DNA from: Lucinisca nassula
Lineage: Eukaryota > Mollusca > Bivalvia > Lucinida > Lucinidae
NCBI GenBank assembly: GCA_963580285.1
Contig: CAUZLF010000207.1
Span: 124,001-188,000 of the forward strand
DNA: 64,000 bases
Reading direction: 5' to 3'
The number at the start of each line of letters is the position of its first letter. Position 1 is the stretch's first letter. Shown here piece after piece: positions 11,383-22,600 of this stretch. Below the pieces are notes generated by a model. It was not told the origin of the DNA. It did not search any database and saw only the letters and a program-made list of their open reading frames with translations. The translations under genes and the position numbers were made by a program.

Positions 11383-11545
11383 ATCAGTGATTTACCAGAA
11401 GAAGTCTTAGCAATCATCTGCCAGGAGGTGGTTTTAAGTGATGGCGATAGTGCTTACAGAACCCTGGCACTGGTATCGAGGTTATTCAATGCCGTAGTGT
11501 CAAGTGAAAGATTTCGAACAAGATGTCATTTGGCTTGGCTTTTAA
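11383..11545 (+). CDS. Exon B: F-box domain
   Basis: The acceptor is TTTACTTATTCTAG and the donor is TTTTAA|GTAAGT, a near-consensus site. The only open frame reads ISDLPEEVLAIICQE, then ALVSRLFNAVV and CHLAWLL. The LPEEVL start, hydrophobic spacing and LVSRLFN block are the signature of an F-box (about 45 residues). F-box proteins usually link substrates to SKP1-cullin ubiquitin ligases, a role inferred from the family. The exon ends in phase 1 and joins exon C in frame, creating Ser across the junction. The upstream partner must end in phase 0. Confidence 0.75.
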
Positions 11546-11814
11546 GTAAGTACTTTTGTGCAATGAACTAAATGAGCAGAAGTCAGCTTTATTTTAAGAA
11601 GCTCGAGAAATTGCATGCAAAAGCCAATCAGATCACTGAAAACTGCATTGTAGGGCGGGAAAATTCGTAATGCCCATCATTTCTTCGAAAAGACGGGGAT
11701 TAAACAATATCCTTATAACTCTTCCAGTTTCCACAGCTTTTAGATACCGTGCATTCAATGTTAAAGTGATAAAATTGTGTAAAGGGATACACCTCAAGGA
11801 TATTTTGTATTTTA

Positions 11815-12480
11815 GGGCCCAGCAATTTTTTTGCGGGTGTCCTATAATAATCACCCGGTCTGTCCGTCCGTCTCTCTGACCGTCTGTCTGTCTGTCTGTC
11901 CCCATTTTTCATGTTTTGTCTTAATAACTAAAAAACCGTTTAAGGTATCAACTTTAAACATAAGGTCACTCTAGCTTCAGTATTTGCAGAGTTATGGCCC
12001 TTTGAAAAAATCAAAATTTCAGCTTTTCTTCGTCTTTTTTCATCATAATTTCAAAACTGATATAGATATCCAAATGAAACTTGCTGTAGTTATTTACAGT
12101 GATAATACACATATGTGAAGCAAAGTCCAACAACTGTAGCTAAAATATATTTTGACATCTGTCTTTTTATCCATCCATCTGCCCAGCAATTTTTTCATAA
12201 ATTTCTTAATAACTTGCAAATCCTGGAACACATGAACATCAAACTTTACACATAAGATCACAACAGCAATATGCAGTATTATACCAAGTTACATTATTCC
12301 AGCCACAAAGTTTTTAGAGTTATGGCCCTTTATTTAATTCATATTTCCGTCATTTTTATTTTTTTCTCTTAAGTTCAAAACCATTAAGGATATTTTAATG
12401 CAATCTCCTGTACTTATTGAGAATTATAATAAACACATATGAAGCAAGGTTGACATCTTTAGCTTGAAGATTGACTTATG
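11815..12480 (+). mobile_element. (CCGT)n-headed tandem element, family H, in the B-C intron
   Basis: The head includes GGGCCCAGCAATTTTTTTGC and GTGTCCTATAATAATCACC. A mixed CCGT/GTCT tract follows at about 11,859-11,902. The core then has two to three units of about 200-250 bp with GAGTTATGGCCCTTT (near 11,990 and 12,317) and AACTTTACACATAAG-like words. The layout matches families A, B, C and D, but the sequence is different. Confidence 0.55.
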
Positions 12481-12954
12481 CTGCTTTATCGACTTAGACT
12501 TAAAAACTTCTACATCGGCCAAAGGTCTAAAACCGAGTTATTGTGTTCAAAATGATTATTTGAGCTTTTTTCTTTCAAATCTCCTCTGATAGTGCTGCGG
12601 GGCCTTAGTCAGATCCTCTGACAGCTCTATTTAATTTTCCATTTTAGGGGATCTACCAATCTTACCGAATCGGCCTGTCAAATTTCAATACTTTACATAA
12701 AATATAATTAGCATCATCTGACTTACAAACTTTCGAAAATTTTAAAGGAGCATCAGTTAAAATTTGGAGCTTATAAAGATAGGCAGGTGACCGTCGTCGT
12801 CGTATGTCATAGTCGGGTGTCGAATGTCGTTTGTCGTCATTTGGCGTCAACACTTCCAAATTACATGTCCGATGGACTGATTGAGATTAGATTGCCTCTG
12901 TAGCACCGTTGGGCTGTGTAATTAAAAGTTTGTGTTTTTATGAGAATCGGCTCT

Positions 12955-13320
12955 TTAATTTGGTTGCTGTGTCAACTGGATCTTTGGCCGGGCCTGTCGA
13001 AGTCCAGATTTAACCGTTGGCGTTCATTTGCTGAACCATTTAAGTTATTTCCTGCTGTTAAGTCCTCAGCCTTAATTCATCTCTGCAGCTATTTCATTTG
13101 TATGCTCTCGGAGTTAAGCTGAAGAGTTAGGAAGCCTTCATGCGGACTGAACAAATTAACTGTATAGACAGCAACAGAACTAAGGGCGATGATCATGGCT
13201 ACGTAATGTCTGTCTAAGGCCACCCCTCCCCCTCCATTTGAATCGTTTTCAGAGAGCGTTCCAATGCGCTTCTTCTGTAGCAGTTAATTTCTGTTATCGT
13301 TTGACACTGATTTTATGTAT
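12955..13320 (+). mobile_element. RT-element 3' region, old diverged fragment
   Basis: It aligns by eye with 30,220-30,520: GGATCTTTGGCCGGGCC, CGGAGTTAAGC, GAGTTAGGAAGCCTTCATGC then GGACTGAACAAATTAA, and GTTCCAATGCGCTTCTTCTG. It is clearly more diverged than other copies, so an older insertion. It lies inside the intron before exon C. Confidence 0.6.
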
Positions 13321-13339
13321 CGTTTTTTTCTTTTTCTTT

Positions 13340-14175
13340 TTTATGCCCCGGAAACTAAGATTCGGGGGGGGGGGGGCATATAGTTTCTGGTCTGTCCATC
13401 TGTCCGTTTGTCTGTCCGCAAAAAATAACTTTGGGCCTAACTTTTAAATGGTAACTGGTAGGCTTTCATATTCCACATGTGTATTCCTTGTCACAAGACC
13501 TTTCAAGAGGTACCATAAATTTTGACCTCATGACCTTGACCTTGACATTTGACTTTTGAACTCCTTTCTAAAAACTTTAACATTGGTACGTGATAGGGCT
13601 TTCTTATTTCACGTGCATTCCTTGTCACAAGACCTTTCTTGTAGTACCAAAATTTTTGACCTCGTGACCTTCACCTTGACATTTGACCTACTTTTTAAAA
13701 TCTTTAACATTGGCCATAACTTTTGAATGGTAAATGGTAGGGCTTTCATATTTCACATATACATTGCTTGTCACAAGACCTTTCTACTGGCGCCATAATT
13801 TACGACCTCATGACCTTGGACCTGACATTTGACCTACTTTTTAAAAACTTTACTATTGCCATAACTTTGGATTGTCAAATGGTAGGGTTTCCATATTTCA
13901 CATGTGCATTCCTTGTCACAAGACCTTTCTGGCGGTACCATAATTTTTGACCCGTGAACTTGACATTTGACCTACTTTTTAAAAACTTTAACATAGTCCA
14001 TAGCTTTTGATTGGTAAGTGATAGAGCTTTCATATGTCATATGTGCATTCTTTTTCACAAGAAATTTCCTGCGGTACCATATTTTTTATCCCTTGACCTT
14101 GACATTTGACCTACTTTTTAGGAGCTTTAACATTAGCCATAATTTTCGATTGGTAAGTGATAGGCTTTTCATGAA
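13340..14175 (+). mobile_element. Family D element, plus-oriented arm
   Basis: The head TTATGCCCCGG pairs with a GGGGCATA end containing 13 G's (13,364-13,376). GTCCATCTGTCCGTTTGTCTG follows. The core units of about 165 bp share TTTCACATGTGCATTCCTTG, CACAAGACCTTTC, CCTTGACATTTGACCTAC and GGCCATAACTTTTGA. It forms one arm of an inverted pair with 14,330-15,045. Confidence 0.7.
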
Positions 14176-14329
14176 AAGGACTCAAACTCAGTAACCGTCC
14201 AGATCCCCACTGTACACTAAATATTATACTCTTGGTCTTTATTATGATGACCTAGTCACCGAGCCCAGAGCTATACTTAAGGGCAAACGTTACTAAAATG
14301 AAATAACTACAAGATGTGTTTGTGATACA

Positions 14330-15045
14330 CCGATGCCCCCGTTAGCGACTGTGCAATGTGAAAGCCCAATCACTACCCAATCAACAGTTATGGCCATTGT
14401 TAAAGTGTTTAGGTATTTCATACATCACTGCCAAGATCATAAGGTCAAATATTATGGTATCAGAGGAAAGGTAATGTGACAATGAATGAATATGTGAATT
14501 AAACAGCAATATCCATTGCAAATCAAAATTTCTAGCCAGGGTTAAAGATTTTAAAAATAGGCCAAATGTCAAGGTTGAGGTCATGAGGTCAAAATTATGG
14601 TACCATTGGAAATGACTTGTGACAAGGTGTACATATGTGTAGTATGAAATGACTTTCTGTTATCAATCAAAAGTAATGGCCAAATTGAAGGTTTTTTTTT
14701 TTTTTTTTAAAAATTGGTCAAATTCCAGGTAACTGTCATAAGGCCTTGTGACACGGAATTTACATGTGAAAGTCGAAAGCACTATCAATTACCAATCATA
14801 AATGATGGCCAATGTTAATGTTTTTAAAAAGTAGGTCAAATTTCTAGGTTTAGGTCAAAAGGTCAGAGGTAATTGTACCACTAAAAGAGCTTGGGCCAAG
14901 GTAAACACATATGAATCATCCCTATCAACTATCATTCAAAAGGTGTGCTCAGTGTTAAGAGTTTTACAACGCAAATGTTAAAGTTTTAAAAAATCGGTCG
15001 ACTTCTAAGTCAAGGTCTTAAGGTCATTTAATATGGTGTCATTGG
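14330..15045 (-). repeat. Family D units, inverted arm
   Basis: Read on the minus strand, the same units appear: GTACCATAATTTTGACCTCA, CCTTGACATTTGGCC, ACCTTGTCACAAG. Together with 13,440-14,170 this gives a large imperfect inverted repeat inside the intron just upstream of exon C. A 15+ nt T run lies near 14,692. Confidence 0.65.
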
Positions 15046-15203
15046 AATCGCTTTTAAATATCTATGGCTCGTTTCGTTTTCAGGGTAGTTTGTGTAGTTT
15101 CATTGTGGAGTATGTGTTCATATGGTACTCTTTTTGCTGCATAAGTATCATTATAGCTGTTGGCATGGTGTTGTCTATCCTAGTGTCAAATATATTTTTT
15201 CAG

Positions 15204-15427
15204 GTATCAGGCCAAAGGCATTTTGGGAGCGACACCCTGAAGGGTTCAAACCCTTCAAGATAGAAAGGTGTCGCAGCTGTGGTGACAGTTATAAGGAAGA
15301 ACCAAGCATGTACTGGGGTGGACATGGAAAACGAGGAGAATTTATGGGCACCTACGATTGTCTAAGCCATCCTGGATTTTGTAGTTCGTTTTGTGAAACG
15401 GTTAGCCAGTTTTACACAGATTTATAG
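15204..15427 (+). CDS. Exon C: terminal Cys-rich exon of the F-box gene
   Basis: The acceptor is TATATTTTTTCAG. Joined to exon B in phase 1 it reads IRPKAFWERHPEGFKPFKIE, then a C-x2-C motif (CRSCGDSY), YWGGHGKRGEF and a C-x9-C-x3-C segment before the stop TAG at 15,425-15,427. The Cys/His spacing suggests a zinc-binding C-terminus. Exons B and C joined give about 128 residues of continuous open frame. I do not recognise a named gene. The reading frame is clean, unlike the decayed repeats on both sides. Confidence 0.7.
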
Positions 15428-15705
15428 ATTGGCACGGTTGTGATAAAGTGTAAGTTGTTCAGTATGAAAGGCATTTGAGTAGAAAGACGATCATATAGTG
15501 AGAGATGCCGAATGACATACTGACTACGATGCAGATGTTCTTTGCTTATGGAAAACAGTCTGTGGTGTTACAATGTTAGTGCTAGTGTCCTTTTATACGT
15601 TTTGTATTTATTGGATGACTGTAACGGTATACGTCATGTAGTTTACTACTTGGCAGACATATCTACAATTACAGCTTATGTTATAATAAACTGAATGTGG
15701 TCATG
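15428..15705 (+). promoter_or_regulatory. 3' UTR and poly(A) signal of the F-box gene
   Basis: An AATAAA hexamer lies at 15,685-15,690, about 260 bp after the stop codon, in sequence free of recognised repeats. It is a reasonable cleavage signal. The true 3' end needs transcript data. Confidence 0.45.
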
Positions 15706-15856
15706 GACAAATCAACATCGATGACATGCAGCCTGATGAATCACGCGATTTGCCTTCTTGATAAAACATCGTGACTCGTAATCAACTGAATATTGGTTAT
15801 GACATTGTTTGATCTACTATCAAGATATATTTTGCCAAGATATTCAACACGGAACG

Positions 15857-17023
15857 CTGTCACCGCTGGTAGACTCGTAAGGGGCAACCGGCGGTTATGC
15901 ACTGAAAATCCTTACGAGAACTTCCGAATATGACTTACGAGTCTTCAAAAATGTCAACAAATAGGCGAGTTTCCCGATTGATGTGTTTTAGTCAACTTTG
16001 TAAACATATTTTGGAAAATCGGGCAATGTTTTTCCCAAAAAACATTCATTTCTGCATCAGCAAATATAGTCGTGTAGATGAAAAGGGAAGTGGTCGATTT
16101 TTAATTTAATTTCCCCCTGAGGAAGGGTGCCATATATATCTGTTTTTGCCTGTTTTCAAGTACAAGTTTTAGCTACCGGGGCTATGCAAAACTAACTATC
16201 ATGTAAAATTAGACGTTATTTGAATTACTTCCATGCTGAAATGCATGGGCTGTAAAACTTCCGCAGTTAGGTTATTAAACAGTTAATCAAAGCTCTGAAA
16301 TCACCATAATTCTTCGGAGCGACTGAAAATACTATTAATTCTATTGAGATGGGGTGTGTCTGCTGTTGAACTGAGATTTTATGCATCACAATTTATGCGC
16401 TCAAGCGAACTGTTCAAAATTTCAATTTGTTTCATTTTAAGGTATTTATCTAATATAATTGTATTCTAAGATAAATGTTAAATGAAGAAACGAATTATAT
16501 TCAGGTATCCATAAGTTGTTTTTCCTGACCCCGTAAGGGGCAATGTTCCTGTAAGGGGTAATCGACCTCGTAAGTCACACTGGGCACCAATGTTAAGGCC
16601 ACTGGAACAAATCCTGCGAAAATAATGTAGCAAATTTTTTCTACATGGAAGTAATTCAAATAACGTCTTATTTAAAGTGATAGATAAGTTTTGCATAGAC
16701 GTTAGCTGAAAATTGCACTAGAATACATGTACAAACAGAAATATCTGACACCCTTCCACCGGCGGAAATTAAATTTAAAAATCGACCACTTGCCTTTTCA
16801 TCTCCACACCTATCTTTACTTGTGCAGAAATGAATGCTGTTGAGAGTAGCATTGCCCGAATTTTCAAACTATGTTTACAAAGTTGACTAAAACTTACCAA
16901 TCGGGAACACTCGCCTATTTGTTGACATTTTTGAAGTCTCGTAAGTCATAGTCAGAAAGTCTCGTAAGGATTTTGAGTGCATAGCCACCGGTTACCCCAT
17001 ACGAGTCTACCAGCGGTGGCTGT
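15857..17023. mobile_element. 1.2-kb fold-back element with long inverted arms
   Basis: The outer ends CACCGCTGGTAGACTCGTA (15,861-15,879) and its reverse complement (about 17,002-17,020) match. The complementarity continues through GCAACCGGCGGTTATGCAC, GTCAACAAATAGGCGAGT, AAATCGACCACTT and ATTTGAATTACTTCCATG, giving arms of about 380 bp separated by about 400 bp. Internal CGTAAGGGGCAA words recur near 16,530-16,550. No transposase is present, so it is a non-autonomous fold-back element of unknown class. Confidence 0.8.
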
Positions 17024-17024
17024 G

Positions 17025-17465
17025 CTAATTTAGAGATAACAAGGAATGATTCAATCGTTGCTTAATCGAGTGATATATTTCGTGTCGAGGTACTCTTTGG
17101 TATGTTATGTTAAAATTACGAATACGAAACAGCAATATGTGAAGTGATTCGATATTTGATGAAGCATTGTGGCATGGCAGCATATAACCTTTCCTAGTAT
17201 GAGGAGACGTTTCATGGCATGATATGGTTGGGGGATGAGAGTGTGATAACAAGGCCTGGCATAGTGCATGGTATGATACTTTTATGGTTTGAGAGACATA
17301 GTTTGTTAACCATACAGTTAAATATACAATTACATTGGATGGCATGTTACAATAGCATAAATGGGGTGGGGCTTGATATACTGCAGGCAGTGTGACATAA
17401 TGTAATGTGATTAATGATAAGAAGAAAAGATCACATGGGACTTTGTAATTCGACTGCAGTATCAA
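17025..17465. other. Low-complexity GGCATG/GGTATG-rich stretch
   Basis: The plus strand has many loosely spaced TGGCATG, TGGTATG and CATGGCAT words. A 146-residue minus-strand ORF covers it, but its Cys/His/Ser-rich composition follows from this bias and no domain is seen. It is probably not coding. Confidence 0.4.
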
Positions 17466-17589
17466 TACGATACACCATTATCGAGGGTTGATAATGGTCG
17501 AAGGTTTATGTTAAAAGCAGTACTCGACCCTAGGGAAGAATCTTATCACAACTTATTTCTGTATTTTAGTTATTGATCCCCTTAGACAT

Positions 17590-18210
17590 TTACACTGCAG
17601 ATCCGCCAAACCGACGTTTTCTTGTATTTTCGGTACTGTGATTTTCAGCCATCAAGCTTCTTAAAGATGAACATCCCCGATCGTCTAACTTTTCTGTTCT
17701 CATTTTTATGTCTTCAAGAAATGTGTGTTGTCCCGAATGAGCTTCCTTTAAAACGATTTTCTCTTCGACCATACATTGAAGATCCAACGTTCTGTAAGAC
17801 GATGATTCTGAAATGTTTCCATTTTACTGGCTGTTGTTGAGTGTTCATTTTAAAGGTGGTTCCTCAGTGGTTGGTTCAACTGCCTCTGATGCTAGTGTCT
17901 CCTTCGGCTCGCGCTTCAATTTGATGTCCTCTGTGTTGGAAGAGTTACTTACTACTGTGCAGGTCAAACAGTCAAACATCCTTACCATAATTACATGACC
18001 GCTGTGCGGTCTTTCATCCTGCAAATCTGGTGTGTGTAGATTATACACCCTGCGAGAAAATGACCAAACGTGACCCATCGCAATAGCATTAGTTTGGTAT
18101 TTGGATGGACTAGTAACATCACATGATATGACGCTGGAACGTGCCGCTAGATGTGACGGTGCTACGGATGTTTTTTTTCTGTTAAAGTAGGTAAAATTAT
18201 TATAAGCCAT
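17590..18210 (-). CDS. Putative coding region, two adjacent ORFs, unrecognised
   Basis: On the minus strand, 18,210-17,845 encodes up to 121 residues, with FDCLTC and an acidic/basic tail ending in EEPPLK. An acceptor-like CTACTTTAACAG at about 18,180 could start an exon at KKTSVAPSHL. A second minus-strand ORF follows at 17,787-17,590 and ends RKRRFGGSAV. The composition looks more protein-like than the nearby repeats, but no family was recognised. The two ORFs could be separate exons, a frameshifted relic, or chance. Confidence 0.25.
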
Positions 18211-18424
18211 AAATTAGTATGAAAGTATTTGATACAGACACGATAAACTAACCAGATGTAAAAAGACAGTTTCCTTTTGTCAGGCCTGACGGACAAAAAC
18301 TGTTTATTAGGGGCAGTGACCAAATACGTTGGTATGTTCCACTGTTATCGCATATGCAAGTTGTGGTTATCTGGGTGATAATAGTGATGATATAAAAACA
18401 AGGATATAAAAGATTTCTTTGCTT

Positions 18425-18785
18425 TGTTGACTTTAGATTTAACATCCCCGCGAAAACTCTTCAGGTCATTTATTAGATGTTGCTTCCAATTTTGTGGGAT
18501 TTTTACCTGCTTTTCGATGGAATGATATCTCAAAACTCACTGCTCAACAAGCAAAAGTGTTTTTTATGCCTGGACTGTCCGACTAGCACCACTTTGCCTT
18601 GACGGGCTGCGACCCTCTGAGCGTGACCTAAATAGTGTTGACGGGGACGTTAAACCTCAAATGAAACAAAATCAAAGAAACTGAGCAGTTCCCCAGTAAT
18701 CATGTTCGGCCACTGCATGGAATGCTCATGCAGCCCAACCTCTTTCTTCAAGGCCGATGTGCGGGTCCGATTTTGTTAGTTGTGA
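18425..18785 (-). mobile_element. SINE-1, rearranged copy
   Basis: On the minus strand the head (GGCCTTGAAGAAAGAGGTTGG, about 18,735-18,765) and the body (GGAAGCAACATCTAATAAATG, about 18,460-18,485) match SINE-1. A plus-oriented SINE-1 tail (AGTGTTGACGGGGACGTTAA, about 18,635-18,655) sits between them. The copy is therefore nested or internally inverted. Confidence 0.55.
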
Positions 18786-19390
18786 GCTTGGCATGTAAAT
18801 GTCATGGCATTTTGTTGCAAAACATAATATCATTAAACTTGGCATAATGTTTATTGCCATATACCTTATGAAAACATATATGTTCTTGTAGCAGTGGTTA
18901 GATATGTATGTTGATTTAGTTTAATATGTGGTAAAAATAATTTAGATATTAAAGGATGCTTTTAACCAGAGAAGACGGACTTGTTTGGACGGTGTACCTG
19001 AATGTCTTGTCAACAATGAGCTTTTAGCATATCTTTTGCTATGCCTGCCAGTGTGCTAAGGGCTGCAAAGTCAGAAGCAAGTGGTCTAGAATCACGCCAG
19101 ATGACACATTTCGTAGCATCTGATCTGGGTGTACTATGTTTGCTAAACCCTGTATGTCTCAATTCTTGATGGAAATACGGCATACTTACTAAAATGCTGT
19201 TTGCCAGTAATTTGTAAAAAAAATATCATAAGGACATTACCCTATGATAAACATAGTCACAGTGATTTTCCGATAAAAAACAATTTGAATGCCGTCGATG
19301 AAACGCCATAGCGTTTCCCCATCCACACTTTCTGTGCAGTATCTAAGAATCCAAAGCACGCACCCGGCGCCCAAATCTGATCCCAGGTCA
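18786..19390. other. Gene-free stretch
   Basis: No supported exon, RNA gene or repeat family was recognised here. Confidence 0.4.
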
Positions 19391-19687
19391 TTTTTTAGCT
19401 CACCTGTCACGTAGTGACAAGGTGAGCTTTTGTGATCACATTTTGTCCGTCGTCCATGCGTCCGTCCGTAAACAATTTCTTATCCGCACGATAGCATCTT
19501 CATTTATAATTTGATTTTAACCAAACGTACACACAACTTGTACCAAAATGAGATCTTGGTTCCTTTCTTGAACCAGCCATATCCCATCATCTGTTACGGA
19601 GTTACGGCCCCTGAAAGGGCAAATATTGCCTATTTTGGCCTTGTCTGCACGATGTCATCTTCATTTATGATATTAATTTAACCAAAC

Positions 19688-19832
19688 TGTCCATTTGGCC
19701 TTCTTATGTTTAGGTTTCCATTATTGTCTGGTCGATTCGTGTTTGTGTTTCTTTCCCTTTGGTGTCTTCGATGGGTGGTGTAAGTTAATTGTATCGATTC
19801 CTGATCTTTGTTTTACTTCTGCTTTACACACA
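19688..19832 (+). mobile_element. RT-element extreme 3' end, copy 1
   Basis: About 145 bp, from TGTCCATTTGGCCTTCTTATG to GATCTTTGTTTTACTTCTGC, interrupts a B2 unit at ACCAAAC|TTACACAC. It is strongly 5' truncated, as expected of target-primed retrotransposition. Confidence 0.75.
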
Positions 19833-19987
19833 ACTTGAACCACCAAAATGAGATCTTGGTTCCTTTCTTGAACCAGCCATATCCCATCATCTGTTACGGA
19901 GTTACGGCCCCTGAAAGGGCAAATATTGCCTATTTTGGCCTTGTCTGCACGATGTCATCTTCATTTATGATATTAATTTAACCAAAC

Positions 19988-20132
19988 TGTCCATTTGGCC
20001 TTCTTATGTTTAGGTTTCCATTATTGTCTGGTCGATTCGTGTTTGTGTTTCTTTCCCTTTGGTGTCTTCGATGGGTGGTGTAAGTTAATTGTATCGATTC
20101 CTGATCTTTGTTTTACTTCTGCTTTACACACA
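19988..20132 (+). mobile_element. RT-element extreme 3' end, copy 2 (duplicated)
   Basis: This is the same fragment as at 19,688-19,832, carried along by the 300-bp tandem duplication and not an independent insertion. Confidence 0.75.
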
Positions 20133-20781
20133 ACTTGAACCACCATGAGATCTTGGTTCCTATTTTGAACCAGTCATATCCCATCATGTGTTACGGAGTT
20201 ACGCCCCTGAAGGGGAAAAAATTCCTTTTTTTTGGTTTTGTCTGCACGATAGCATCTTCATGTATGATTTGATTTTAACCAAACTTACACACAACTTGAA
20301 CCACCATGAGATCTTGGTTCCTTTCTTGAACCAGCCATATCCCATCATCTGTTACGTAGTTACTGCCACAGAAAGGGTGAAAATTGCTTATTTTGGCCTT
20401 GTCCACACGATAGCATCTTCATTTATGATTTGATTTTAACCAAACTTACACACAACTTGTACCAGCATGAGATCTTGGTTCCTTTCTTGAACCAGCCATA
20501 TCCTATTATGTGTTACGGCGTTTCGGGCCCTGAAAGGGCAAAAATGCCTATTTTGGTCTTGTCTGCACGATAGCATCTTTATTTATTATTTGATTTTAAC
20601 CAGACGTAAACACCACTTGTATCACCATGAGATCTGGGTTCCTTTTTTGAACCAGCCATATCCCATCATGTGTTACGGAGTAACGGCCCCTGAAAGGGCT
20701 AAAATTGCTTATTTTGGCCTTGTCCGCACGATTGCATCTTCATTTATGATTTGATTTCAAACAAACTTACACACAACTTGT

Positions 20782-20966
20782 ACAACCATCAGATAGAAGC
20801 CTCCGTGGTGCAGTGGTTACGCTACTCGCCTTGTAAACCAGGGATCGCAGGATCGATCCCGGGCTTCTCCAGACTTTCGGATGAGTCTTTAAACCGAGGT
20901 CCCGTCTCCGTATGACCTTAGCTGTTGGTGGGACGTAAAACTAAAACTCACTCACAACCATCAGAT
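20782..20966 (+). mobile_element. tRNA-derived SINE-2, full length with 13-bp target duplication
   Basis: ACAACCATCAGAT occurs at 20,782-20,794 and 20,954-20,966. Between them lies a 159-bp SINE. Its tRNA-like head has GTGGTGCAGTGGTTACGC (A box) and GGATCGATCCC (B box). The tail is GTTGGTGGGACGTAAAACTA then AAACTCACTCAC. It sits inside a B2 repeat unit. A second copy with its own duplication is at 60,947-61,144. Confidence 0.9.
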
Positions 20967-22274
20967 CTAGGTTCCGTTCTTGAACCAGCCATATCCCATT
21001 ATGCGTTACGGAGATCCGTCCCCTGTAAGGGCAAAAATTGCATATTTTGGACTTGTATAAACTTATACAGGGAAAACCATTAAAATCTTCTCTGAAACCA
21101 CAAGGCCCAGGTCTTTCATATTTGGTATGAAGCTTTACCGAGGGAACCTCTACCAAGATTGTTCAATTATAGCCCTGGGGACAAAAATAGCCCTGCCCCG
21201 GGGCCCACATGTTTAACATAAACTTATATAGGAAAACCTTTAAAAATCTTCTTCTCTGAAACCACAAGGCCCATATTTGGTTTGAAGCTTTATCTAGGGG
21301 ACCTCTACTAAGATGGTTCAAATTATGGCCCTTCGGCCAAAAATGGCCCCTCCTTGGGGCCCACAAAGGGAAAACCTTTAGCTATCTTCTTCTCTGAAAC
21401 CACAAGGCCCAGGTCTTTCATATTTGGTATGAAGCTTCATCTATTGGACCTCTACAAAGATTGTTCAAATTATGGCTGCAGGGCGTCACTCTGGGCCCAA
21501 ATGTTCTACATAGACTTATATTGGGAAAACCTTAAAAATCTTCTTCTGGTACAGGTCTTCCATATTTGGTAAGAACCTTCATCTAGTGGACCTATACCAA
21601 GACTTCAATTCATAGCCCTGGGGCAAAAAAAATTGCCCTGTCCTTGGGCTCACATGTTTTACATAGGCTTATAAAGGGAAAACGTTTTAAAAATCTTCTT
21701 CTCTGAAACCACTAGGCCCAGGTCTTTCATATTTGGTTTGAAGCTTCATCTAGGGGACCTCTACCAAGATTGTTCCACGGGGCCCACATGTTTTACATAA
21801 TATATATATATATAGAGAGAGAGAGAGACTTAAGGAAACCTGTAAAATTTTCCATAACTGAAACCAAAAGGCTGAGGTCTTTGATATTTGGTTTGAAGCT
21901 TTATCAAGTGGTCCTCTACCAAGAATGTTCAGATTTTAGCCCTGAGGCCAAAAATGGCCCTGCCCTGGGGCCCACATGTTTTACATAAACTTTTATTGGG
22001 GTAAAAGCTTTAAAAATCTTTTTCTCTGAAACCACAAAGACTAGGTCTTTCATAATTGGCTTGAAGCTTCATCTAGTGGAACTTTACTAAGATTGTTCGA
22101 ATTATAGCCCTGGGGCCAAAATGACCCTGCCCTGGCCCCCGGGCCAACTTGTTATACTTTTGATCAGGTGAGCGACCTAGGGCCCTCTGGGCCCTCTTGT
22201 TTATTATTCTAGTAATCATTCGATTCTATTGATATGCTACATGACTACGTACTTAACAACATTATTGTTGACCT

Positions 22275-22600
22275 TTTGACCCATAGGATCCGCCCCCACT
22301 CATAGGGGCTTGAAGAAATATATGAGCTGCACGATGCTTCCACGCAGAGTTGATACCAACCGCACATTAGTACTGGTAATCTGCTTGGAAGGTCTAAGCC
22401 TGCCCAGGAAAACTGCTGCGAGTCGGCCCGCCCATGCATATAAACCCTGTTGGTTTTATTGGGCGGCCGGGATTGAGATGTTGTTTCATCTCAATGTCGG
22501 GTAAAAGCCCCACGAAATTGGAAGCAACGTCTCCAAAATGACCCAAATAGTGTTTACGGGGATGTTAAACCTCAAATCAAACAAAATCAAACATTGACCC
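22275..22600 (+). mobile_element. SINE-1, intact reference copy
   Basis: This is an uninterrupted copy of the element found split at 29,389-30,974. It contains GGGGCTTGAAGAAATATATG, GCACGATGCTTCCACGCAGA, GTTGATACCAACCGCAC, GAGTCGGCCCGCCCATGC and the tail GGGATGTTAAACCTCAAATC then AAACAAAATCAAA. It serves as an empty-site reference for the RT insertion. Confidence 0.75.

Larger units (their letters stand above)
19541..20140 (+). repeat. Recent 300-bp tandem duplication
   Basis: Bases 19,541-19,840 and 19,841-20,140 appear nearly identical by direct reading, at an offset of exactly 300. Each copy holds one B2 unit plus an RT-element 3' fragment, so the insertion preceded the duplication. Confidence 0.85.
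19393..22205 (+). mobile_element. Family B element, chimeric core B2 then B1
   Basis: The head hairpin AGCTCACCTGTCAC-GTA-GTGACAAGGTGAGCT is at 19,397-19,428, with a CCGT tract at 19,444-19,472. The core first consists of B2 units (about 175 bp; GAGATCTTGGTTCCTTTCTTG, CATCTTCATTTATGATTTGA). Near 21,057 it switches to B1 units like those at 4,880-6,530. It ends CAGGTGAGCGACCT plus the hairpin AGGGCCCTCTGGGCCCT (22,179-22,195) and CTTGTTT. Internal events are a 300-bp duplication, two RT-element 3' ends and a SINE. Confidence 0.8.

Noticed and set aside
17025..17465. 146-residue minus-strand ORF
   Set aside because: Composition follows the GGCATG/GGTATG bias of the DNA; no domain or splice context.
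20795..20880. tRNA gene
   Set aside because: A and B boxes are present, but the cloverleaf continues into a SINE body and tail with a target duplication; same for 34,318, 58,848 (minus) and 61,132 (minus).
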